NCBI GenBank assembly: GCA_033764865.1
Contig: JANRIM010000172.1
Coordinates: forward strand, 1-8,247
Direction: 5' to 3'
Length of the DNA: 8,247 bases
Origin: VFBF01 sp033764865
GTDB taxonomy: Bacteria > Pseudomonadota > Alphaproteobacteria > Caulobacterales > Aquidulcibacteraceae
In this document: piece by piece, positions 1-4,910 of the stretch
Numbering within the stretch: position 1 is the first letter of the stretch
Layout of the letters: every line of letters begins with the position of its first letter
Notes under the pieces: generated by a model
The model's input: the letters and a program-made list of their open reading frames with translations, nothing else
Told to the model about the DNA's origin: nothing
Database searches by the model: none
Made by a program: the position numbers and the translations under genes

Positions 1-546
1 GCGCCGAAGGTCGTATCGGCGGCGGCGCGCGCAGCGCTGGTCCAGGCGATCGGCGAACGCAGGCTCACCCGCGGTGAGCACCTGTTTCGCGAAGGGGACC
101 GCGCGCAGACGCTTTATTTCATCCAGTCCGGCCTGCTGCGGTACTACTATCTGGCCGACGGCAGTGAGCACACGGGACAATTCTTCGACGAAGGTATGTT
201 CCTGGCCGATGTGTTTTCGCTGACCACCGACGCCCCGGGCAGCCAGAACATCGATGCGCTGGAGGCTACCGTGGTGTTGACCATCCCGCGCGCCGCGCTC
301 TACGCGGCCTATGACGCAGACCACGCCTACGAGCGCTTCGGGCGGCGGGTGATGGAGGAGGTTGTGGCCGGCAGCCAGCGGCGATCCGCCAGCCTCCTGC
401 AGAAAACGCCGGAAGAGCGTTACGCCCACTTCATCGCCGCGCGTCCGTCGGTGGCGCGGCGTGTGCCGCAGTACGTCATCGCCTCCTATCTGGGGATTAC
501 GCCCGAGGCTCTGAGCCGGATCCGCCGGCGGCGCGCCGGCGCGTGA
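1..546 (+). CDS. Crp/Fnr-family transcriptional regulator, 5'-truncated by the window edge
   Basis: The frame is open from the first base, and 181 residues are visible before the TGA at 544-546; the real start lies upstream of the window. Visible residues about 10-105 look like a cyclic-nucleotide-binding beta-barrel: a 'GEHLFREGDRAQTLYFIQSG' stretch at 25-44, then 'GLLRYYY' and a 'DEGMFLAD' turn. A long helix follows at about 105-130, typical of the dimerisation helix. The C-terminus holds a short Crp-type helix-turn-helix with 'VPQYVIASYLGITPEALSRI' at 155-174, the recognition pattern of Crp/Fnr proteins that bind DNA through 'SYLGI(T)PE(A/T)LSRIR'. The classical cAMP-contacting Arg-Ser pair of E. 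coli CRP is not visible in the barrel, and I see no Fnr-type cysteine cluster, so the effector is unknown. The family role is DNA-binding regulation; the targets cannot be named. It sits 46 bases before trmB with no obvious functional link. Confidence 0.88.
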   Translation, partial: APKVVSAAARAALVQAIGERRLTRGEHLFREGDRAQTLYFIQSGLLRYYYLADGSEHTGQFFDEGMFLADVFSLTTDAPGSQNIDALEATVVLTIPRAALYAAYDADHAYERFGRRVMEEVVAGSQRRSASLLQKTPEERYAHFIAARPSVARRVPQYVIASYLGITPEALSRIRRRRAGA

Positions 547-592
547 GGCGAGGGCGCTTTACGCCTGCGGCGCACGGGGCGATGTAAGGGGC

Positions 593-1276
593 ATGTCGCA
601 GCCCGTCACCCGCCCCATCCGTTCCTACGGCCGCATCAAGGCGCGCGCGCTCAAACCCCGCCAGGAGGCGCTGGTGCAAACGCTTTTGCCGGCGCTCGCG
701 GTGGATTTGTCCGCCGGGGTGTTCGATCCTCGAACGCTTTTCCCGGAAGCTTCGGCGCATGTTCTGGAGATCGGCTTTGGCGGGGGAGAGCATCTGGTGG
801 CGCAGGCGCAGGCGGCGCCGTCCGCGGGCTTCATCGGTGTGGAGCCGTTTCTCAACGGCGTCGGTTCCTGCCTGAGGCACGTGGAGGAGCGGGGCGTCGC
901 CAACGTCCGCCTGCATCAGGGTGATGCGCGCGATCTGGCAGCGGCCGCGCCGGACGCCGCGTTCGACCGCGTGGACATCCTCTTTCCCGATCCTTGGCCG
1001 AAGGCGCGCCACTGGAAGCGCCGTCTCGTGCAGCCGGACTTCGTGACCGCGCTGGCGCGCATCGTGCGGCCCGGCGGCGAGGTGCGCTTCGCCACGGACT
1101 GGGCCCATTACGCAGCTTGGGCGCTGGAGCACTTCGTGCGTGAGCCGCAGTTCGCGTGGACGGCGACACGCGCGGCGGACTGGCGCACCCCGTGGCCGGG
1201 ACATGTCACGACGCGCTATGAGGAAAAGCGCCTGGGCGATTGTGCGCCCGTGTGGTTGAGGTTCGTGCGCTCATGA
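593..1276 (+). CDS. trmB: tRNA (guanine-N7-)-methyltransferase TrmB
   Basis: This 227-residue protein matches TrmB, the cytoplasmic SAM-dependent enzyme that makes m7G at position 46 of the tRNA variable loop. The family signatures appear in order. 'RSYGRIKARALKPRQ' lies at 10-24. The SAM-binding glycine loop 'EIGFGGGEHL' is at 59-68 and 'GVEPFLNGVGSCL' at 82-94. 'DILFPDPWPKARHWKRRLVQ' at 128-147 carries the diagnostic FPDPWPK motif. 'FATDW' is at 166-170 and the C-terminal 'TRYEEKR' at 207-213. Length is normal for the family. ATG at 593 fits the start of homologous domains; an AAGGGG at 586-591 lies only one base ahead, which is unusually close. The TGA overlaps the ATG of the downstream hydrolase by four bases (ATGA, 1273-1276), so the two are probably translationally coupled. 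In many alphaproteobacteria trmB lies next to rimP-nusA, as it nearly does here. Confidence 0.97.
   Translation: MSQPVTRPIRSYGRIKARALKPRQEALVQTLLPALAVDLSAGVFDPRTLFPEASAHVLEIGFGGGEHLVAQAQAAPSAGFIGVEPFLNGVGSCLRHVEERGVANVRLHQGDARDLAAAAPDAAFDRVDILFPDPWPKARHWKRRLVQPDFVTALARIVRPGGEVRFATDWAHYAAWALEHFVREPQFAWTATRAADWRTPWPGHVTTRYEEKRLGDCAPVWLRFVRS
1258..1261 (+). promoter_or_regulatory. Ribosome binding site favouring the ATG at 1273 for the hydrolase
   Basis: GAGG at 1258-1261 lies 11 bases before the ATG at 1273. The spacing is a little long but usable. An in-frame TTG at 1240 would add 11 residues. The ATG is preferred because it gives the exact ATGA overlap with trmB and starts directly at the hydrophobic signal/anchor segment. 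Confidence 0.45.
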
Positions 1277-2202
1277 TCCGTGGCGTGCTCGTCGGCGTGG
1301 GCATTCTGGCGCTGGTCGTCGCCGTCCTCGCCGTGCGCCCCGATGCGGATCGGGACGCCGTCATCGCGGCCTACGCGGCGCCGGACTCCCGCTTCCTCAC
1401 CCTGCCGGACGGCGCCGTGGCGCATGTGCGCATCGCGGGGCCGGAGGATGGCGAACCGCTTGTCCTGCTGCATGGGTTCGCGTCCTCGTCGTGGGCCTGG
1501 GATGGCTGGACGGACCGTCTCGCGAATGACTTCCGCGTGATCCGCGTCGATCTGCTCGGCCACGGTCTCACGCGCACAGGGCAGGGCGGCCCGGACCAGC
1601 AGCGCTTTCTGAAGGATACGCTCGACGCCCTCGGCGTCGGACGCATGGCGCTGGCGGGCAACTCCATGGGCGGCGCCATCGCGTGGTCCTTTGCGGCGGC
1701 GAACCCCGAACGGGTCAGTGCGCTCATCCTCGTGGATTCCGCGGGACCTTCCGCGGGGGGGCCGCCGCGGCGGGTGCGCCAGATCATGGACGCCTGGTAC
1801 GCGCCGCTTCTGCGCACTGCCGCGCGCTGGGCGGGCGGCACGCTGATCATGCGGATGAGCATGCAGTCCGGCGTCGCCGATCCGCGGGGCGTCCGCGATG
1901 AGGACGTGAGGCGTGCGGACCTGTTCTGGCGGCTGCACCGCGCGGAGCTGCTCTCCGGCTTTCAGGCCATGGCCGCCGTCACGCGGCCGCCGCTGTCGGC
2001 CATCACCGCGCCGACGCTCGTGATCCAGGGCGGTCAGGACAGGCTTGTGCCGCGGGCGGCGGCGGATGCGCTGGTGGCGGGGATCGGCGGCGCGGTGCTG
2101 AAGGTCTATCCGGCGCTGGGCCACACGCCGCACCAGGAAGATCCCGCCGCCACCGCCGCGGACGTGCGCGCTTTCCTGCAGGCCCGGGCGCCAAGGGGCT
2201 GA
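1273..2202 (+). CDS. Membrane-anchored or exported alpha/beta-hydrolase
   Basis: From the ATG at 1273 the protein has 309 residues. Residues 3-22 are strongly hydrophobic (GVLVGVGILALVVAVLAV) after a single Arg, which suggests a signal peptide or an uncleaved N-terminal anchor with the enzyme in the periplasm. No lipobox cysteine is present. The rest is an alpha/beta-hydrolase fold: oxyanion-loop 'LLHGFASSSWAW' at 65-76; the 'DLLGHG' turn at 93-98; the nucleophile elbow 'GNSMGG' at 129-134 with Ser131; the likely acid in 'GGQDRLVP' (Asp256); and the catalytic His in 'ALGHTPHQEDP' (His284). A helical lid region spans about 155-235. This set supports an esterase, lipase or similar hydrolase, but the substrate cannot be read from the motifs. 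It overlaps trmB by ATGA and is followed by the rimP promoter, so it is probably the last gene of the trmB transcript. Confidence 0.9.
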   Translation: MIRGVLVGVGILALVVAVLAVRPDADRDAVIAAYAAPDSRFLTLPDGAVAHVRIAGPEDGEPLVLLHGFASSSWAWDGWTDRLANDFRVIRVDLLGHGLTRTGQGGPDQQRFLKDTLDALGVGRMALAGNSMGGAIAWSFAAANPERVSALILVDSAGPSAGGPPRRVRQIMDAWYAPLLRTAARWAGGTLIMRMSMQSGVADPRGVRDEDVRRADLFWRLHRAELLSGFQAMAAVTRPPLSAITAPTLVIQGGQDRLVPRAAADALVAGIGGAVLKVYPALGHTPHQEDPAATAADVRAFLQARAPRG

Positions 2203-2227
2203 CAAAAGCCTAAAGGCTCGCTATGTT
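2199..2227 (+). promoter_or_regulatory. Sigma70-type promoter for rimP-nusA
   Basis: A -35-like CTGACA (2199-2204, five of six matches to TTGACA) is followed by a 17-base spacer and a -10-like TATGTT (2222-2227, four of six matches to TATAAT). Transcription would start near 2234, giving a leader of about 78 bases before the rimP start. The -35 overlaps the hydrolase stop codon. The match is by eye and supported by position, since the first core-operon gene and a terminator-like hairpin follow at once. Confidence 0.55.
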
Positions 2228-2247
2228 GACGACGAACATCGCTGATC

Positions 2248-2262
2248 GCCCTCGATGAGGGC
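2248..2262 (+). promoter_or_regulatory. First leader hairpin upstream of rimP
   Basis: GCCCTC (2248-2253) and GAGGGC (2257-2262) form a perfect 6-bp stem with a GAT loop. It lies in the predicted leader, three bases before the terminator-like hairpin. Its left arm (CCCTC, 2249-2253) could instead pair with a second GAGGG at 2279-2283, inside the terminator loop and right arm. A mutually exclusive fold is therefore possible, although only 5 bp long. Confidence 0.5.
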
Positions 2263-2265
2263 TCG

Positions 2266-2295
2266 GCGGCGGTCCCGGGAGGGGCCGCCGCTTTT
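2266..2295 (+). terminator. Intrinsic terminator / attenuator ahead of rimP
   Basis: GCGGCGGTCCC (2266-2276) pairs over 11 positions, one of them G-U, with GGGGCCGCCGC (2281-2291). The loop is GGGA (2277-2280), and TTTT follows directly at 2292-2295. This is a textbook intrinsic terminator shape with a short U tract. It stands between the predicted rimP promoter and the rimP ribosome binding site, which starts eight bases after the last T. It can therefore end read-through from trmB-hydrolase and also attenuate the rimP-nusA transcript. NusA generally enhances pausing and termination at such hairpins, so feedback control by the downstream gene product is a plausible inference. Confidence 0.75.
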
Positions 2296-2303
2296 CATAT
2301 TCC

Positions 2304-2307
2304 GGAG
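2304..2307 (+). promoter_or_regulatory. Ribosome binding site that supports the GTG start of rimP
   Basis: GGAG at 2304-2307 ends five bases before the GTG at 2313, which is good spacing. There is no in-frame ATG before the conserved domain begins, so this site decides the start. Confidence 0.7.
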
Positions 2308-2312
2308 CGTGC

Positions 2313-2906
2313 GTGCGGGCGTCGAACCCCCTCGAAGAACGGATCATCGGCCTGATCGAGCCCGCCGCGGCCGATCTGGGCTACGCCATCGTGCGCGTCC
2401 GTCTGTCGGGGCTGAAGCGCAAGCGGCTGCAGATCATGGCGGAGCGTATCGCCGATGGGCTGATGGGCATCGACGACTGCACCCGGCTGTCGCGGGCGCT
2501 GTCGCCCGTGCTGGAGGCGGCCGATCCCGTGAAAGGCGAGTACGATCTGGAGATGTCGTCGCCCGGCATCGACCGCCCGCTGGTCCGGCTTGAGGATTTC
2601 GCCCGTTTCGCCGGCCACGAAGCCAAGGTTGAACTCACCATCGGCATTGAAGGGCAGCGCAAGTTTCGCGGCGATATCCTCGGCGTCGACGGTTCCGATA
2701 TTCGCCTCACACACGAACACGGAGAGGCGCGGTTTCCGTTCGCGCATGTCGCCAACGCGCGTCTCATGCTCACCGACCGGCTCATCGAGGAGGATCTGCG
2801 CCGCGCCCGCGCCGCGGAAGCCGCCGATCCCGCATCCGGCCTTTCACCCGAACCGGCGCCCCCCGCGAGGGCGCCCAAGCATAAGCCCCAGAGGAAACCA
2901 CAATGA
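2313..2906 (+). CDS. rimP: Ribosome maturation factor RimP
   Basis: The 197-residue product matches RimP (formerly YhbC/P15a), which binds the 30S subunit and assists its late assembly. The N-terminal alpha/beta domain spans about 8-88. It includes 'LEERIIGLIEPAAADLGYAI' at 7-26, the beta strand with 'KRKRLQIMAE', and the conserved 'YDLEMSSPGIDRPL' at 77-90, the best family signature. The C-terminal Sm-like (SH3) domain runs about 92-158 ('FAGHEAKVEL', 'FRGDILGVDG', 'FPFAHVANARLML'). Residues 160-197 are a charged, Ala/Pro/Lys-rich tail that is longer than the minimal family length and probably disordered. The start is GTG at 2313, with GGAG five bases ahead. The TGA overlaps the nusA ATG as ATGA, which indicates translational coupling. 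It is the first gene behind the predicted promoter and attenuator. Confidence 0.97.
   Translation: MRASNPLEERIIGLIEPAAADLGYAIVRVRLSGLKRKRLQIMAERIADGLMGIDDCTRLSRALSPVLEAADPVKGEYDLEMSSPGIDRPLVRLEDFARFAGHEAKVELTIGIEGQRKFRGDILGVDGSDIRLTHEHGEARFPFAHVANARLMLTDRLIEEDLRRARAAEAADPASGLSPEPAPPARAPKHKPQRKPQ
2891..2897 (+). promoter_or_regulatory. Ribosome binding site of nusA inside the 3' end of rimP
   Basis: GAGGAAA at 2891-2897 lies five bases before the ATG at 2903, within the last codons of rimP. It is a strong site, so nusA can be initiated independently as well as by coupling through the ATGA overlap. Confidence 0.75.
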
Positions 2907-4555
2907 GCGTCACCGGCGTCAGCGCAAACCGGCTTGAGATCCTGCAGATTGCGGACGCCGTGGCGCGCGAGAAGGGCATAGACAAACAGCTTGTCATCGA
3001 CGCGATGAGCCACGCCCTGCAGAAGGCTGCGCGCTCGCGCTATGGCGCCGAGCACGACATCCGCGCCGACATCGATCCGAAGTCCGGCGAGATGACGCTG
3101 AAGCGCGTGATGACGGTCGTCGATGACGCCGCGCTCGAAGCGCAGGCCCGCCCGTTCAACCCCGCGACGGACATCGAGCTGAAGGACGCCCTGAAGCGCG
3201 ACCCTGAAGCGCATGTGGGCAAGACCTACATCGACATCCTGCCGCCGATGGAATTCGGCCGCGTCGCTGCGCAGACCGCCAAGCAGGTGATCAATCACGA
3301 GGTGCGGGAAGCCGAGCGTGACAACCAGTACGACCTCTACAAGGACCGCGTGGGCGAGATCGTCAACGGCGTGGTCAAGCGGGTCGAGTACGGCAACATC
3401 GTCATCGACCTCGGTCAGGCGGAAGGTGTGATCCGCCGGGCCGAATCGATCCCGCGCGAGAACCTCCATCAAGGCGATCGCACGCGCGCGCTCATCTATG
3501 ACGTGCGCCGCGAGGCGAAGGGGCCGCAGATTTTCCTTTCGCGCGCGCGGCCGGAGTTCATGGCCAAGCTGTTCGCACAGGAAGTGCCGGAGGTTTACGA
3601 AGGGATCATCGAGATCAAGTCCGGGGCGCGCGATCCGGGCTCCCGCGCCAAGATCGCGGTGATGAGCCACGATAGCTCCATCGATCCTGTCGGCGCCTGC
3701 GTCGGCATGCGCGGCGCGCGGGTGCAGGCGGTCGTCGGCGAAATGCAGGGCGAGAAGATCGACATCATCCCCTGGTCCCCCGATCCGGCGACGTTCATCG
3801 TGAACGCGTTGCAGCCGGCGGAGGTCTCCAAGGTCGTGCTCGACCCCGAGCAGGGGCGTGTCGAAGTGGTGGTTGGCGAGGCGCAGCTGTCGCTCGCCAT
3901 CGGCCGTCGCGGCCAGAACGTGCGCCTCGCCTCCCAGCTCACCGGCTGGCAGATCGACATCATGACCGAGGCCGAGGAGTCGGAGCGTCGCCAGAAGGAG
4001 TTCGCCGAACGCACCGCGCTGTTCATGGAGGCGCTCGACGCCGACGAGATGATGGCGCAACTGCTCGCGACCGAAGGCTTCGTCACGGTGGAGGATATCG
4101 CCTACATCGACACCGACGATCTCGCCAACATCGAGGGCTTTTCCCCCGAGCTGGCGGAAGAGCTTCAGTCCCGCGCCCGCGCATGGCTTGAGGAAGTAGC
4201 CGAAAAACTGGACGCCGAACGCCGCGATCTCGGCGTGGAGGACGACCTCCTCACCGTGCCGGGCGTGACGCTGCCAATGGCCATCCTGCTCGGCAAGGGC
4301 GGCATCAAGACCCTCGAGGATCTGGCGGACGCCGCCTCCGACGAGCTGCGCGGCTGGTTTGAGACCAAGAACGGCGAGCGCGTGCGCCACCCAGGCGTGC
4401 TCGATTCGATGCAGCTGAGCCAGGAAGACGCCGACGCCCTGATCATCAACGCCCGCGTGACCGCCGGCTGGATCGAGGCGCCGCCGGAACCGGAGGCCGA
4501 GGACGAAGACCCCGACGCGCCGCGCACGGAGAGCGTCGAGGACGTTTTCCGCTAA
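2903..4555 (+). CDS. nusA: Transcription termination/antitermination factor NusA
   Basis: The 550-residue protein has the full NusA domain order. The N-terminal RNA-polymerase-binding domain is at about 1-130, including 'EILQIADAVAREKGI' near the start and 'ILPPMEFGRVAAQTAKQVI' at 112-130. The S1 domain is at about 147-213 ('GEIVNGVVKRVEYGNIVIDL' at 151-170). KH1 is at about 230-300 with the 'GMRG' loop at 268-271 in 'DPVGACVGMRGARVQAV'. KH2 is at about 305-360 with 'GRRG' at 334-337 in 'IGRRGQNVRLA'. Two helix-hairpin-helix-like C-terminal repeats lie at about 385-430 and 445-520, followed by an acidic tail. NusA binds the elongation complex and nascent RNA, promotes pausing and hairpin termination, and takes part in antitermination. 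No key motif is missing. It overlaps rimP by four bases. Unlike the usual order, the next gene is opgH, after a 355-base spacer, rather than ylxR. Confidence 0.98.
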   Translation: MSVTGVSANRLEILQIADAVAREKGIDKQLVIDAMSHALQKAARSRYGAEHDIRADIDPKSGEMTLKRVMTVVDDAALEAQARPFNPATDIELKDALKRDPEAHVGKTYIDILPPMEFGRVAAQTAKQVINHEVREAERDNQYDLYKDRVGEIVNGVVKRVEYGNIVIDLGQAEGVIRRAESIPRENLHQGDRTRALIYDVRREAKGPQIFLSRARPEFMAKLFAQEVPEVYEGIIEIKSGARDPGSRAKIAVMSHDSSIDPVGACVGMRGARVQAVVGEMQGEKIDIIPWSPDPATFIVNALQPAEVSKVVLDPEQGRVEVVVGEAQLSLAIGRRGQNVRLASQLTGWQIDIMTEAEESERRQKEFAERTALFMEALDADEMMAQLLATEGFVTVEDIAYIDTDDLANIEGFSPELAEELQSRARAWLEEVAEKLDAERRDLGVEDDLLTVPGVTLPMAILLGKGGIKTLEDLADAASDELRGWFETKNGERVRHPGVLDSMQLSQEDADALIINARVTAGWIEAPPEPEAEDEDPDAPRTESVEDVFR

Positions 4556-4592
4556 AGCGCGACTACCTCGGCCGCAAAGCCGCTGGTGTCCA

Positions 4593-4647
4593 CCGCCAAG
4601 TTCGCAGGTGAGCCCTGCGAACTCGGCCGCTCCCGTGGCCTTGGCGG
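4593..4647. repeat. Compound palindrome, candidate dispersed intergenic repeat
   Basis: AGTTCGCAGG (4599-4608) is a perfect inverted match to CCTGCGAACT (4614-4623) around a TGAGC loop. One mismatch further out, GCC (4595-4597) pairs with GGC (4625-4627), giving 14-base arms. In addition CCGCCAAG (4593-4600) is a perfect inverted match to CTTGGCGG (4640-4647). An alternative fold is therefore an outer 8-bp stem enclosing a hairpin of 4601-4608/4614-4621 and a small GCC/GGC stem. Nested, competing palindromes of this kind in a spacer are typical of repetitive extragenic palindromic elements. Copy number cannot be judged from one window. Confidence 0.55.
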
Positions 4648-4773
4648 GCTCGTATCCGCGCCCTACATGCCGCGCGCTGGCGAAGGACCTCGTCCGACGG
4701 GCGCGTCGGTTCGGATGGGCCGGAGCCGGCGACCGGCCCGCGCTGGGCGTCATCGGCTGCGCATTGTCCCGAG

Positions 4774-4800
4774 GCGGCGGCCCGCCCGGCGCCGCTTTCT
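4774..4800 (+). terminator. Weak terminator candidate after nusA
   Basis: GCGGCG (4774-4779) pairs with CGCCGC (4790-4795) around a 10-base loop, and TTTCT (4796-4800) follows. The T tract is interrupted. The right arm can equally pair with GCGGCG at 4801-4806, which would remove the terminator. In such GC-rich DNA this could be chance. Confidence 0.25.
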
Positions 4801-4899
4801 GCGGCGGGGCGCCTAGGGAAGTGCGTCCGGTGGGGCGATTTGGCGCCTATCGCGGCTTGCGGCTTTGAGGTGTTGGACCGCCCGCTAGGGTTGGTGCGC

Positions 4900-4905
4900 G
4901 AGGGA
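4900..4905 (+). promoter_or_regulatory. Ribosome binding site that supports the TTG start of opgH
   Basis: GAGGGA at 4900-4905 ends five bases before the TTG at 4911. The first in-frame ATG, at 4968, has no comparable purine-rich site at good distance, so TTG is preferred. Confidence 0.6.
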
Positions 4906-4910
4906 TCGTC

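Larger units (their letters stand above)
4556..4910. other. Intergenic spacer nusA-opgH (355 bases), rich in inverted repeats
   Basis: No convincing gene is present on either strand. Short open frames on the + strand here have no recognisable domain and run through the palindromes. The spacer holds a compound palindrome (4593-4647); a 6-bp hairpin CCGACG/CGTCGG (4694-4699 with 4704-4709, loop GGCG); a 7-bp hairpin GGGCCGG/CCGGCCC (4717-4723 with 4733-4739); and a GC-rich stem followed by TTTCT near 4774-4800. The opgH promoter should lie in the last 100 bases, but I could not identify a good -35/-10 pair. Confidence 0.7.

Noticed and set aside
523..541. Inverted repeat CGCCGGC/GCCGGCG at the end of the Crp-like gene as a terminator
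   Set aside because: It codes for the Arg-rich C-terminus, is made of simple GC alternation, and has no T tract after it.
1240..1272. TTG at 1240 as hydrolase start
   Set aside because: The ATG at 1273 gives an ATGA overlap with trmB and begins directly at the hydrophobic anchor; the 11 extra residues add nothing recognisable.
2381..4753. Very long open frame on the - strand (790 codons) across rimP and nusA
   Set aside because: It lies wholly opposite rimP and nusA, whose products are unmistakable. Its translation is rich in Arg, His and Ala with no domain I recognise. Long antisense frames are expected in such GC-rich DNA.
4586..4868. Two short + strand open frames (76 and 86 codons) in the nusA-opgH spacer
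   Set aside because: They run through the palindromes, have no recognisable domain, and no good ribosome binding site was seen. They are more likely translations of the repeat than genes.
4857..4892. TTGCGG or TTGAGG with TAGGGT upstream of opgH as a promoter
   Set aside because: Spacers are too short or the -10 match is poor; no pair met a reasonable standard.
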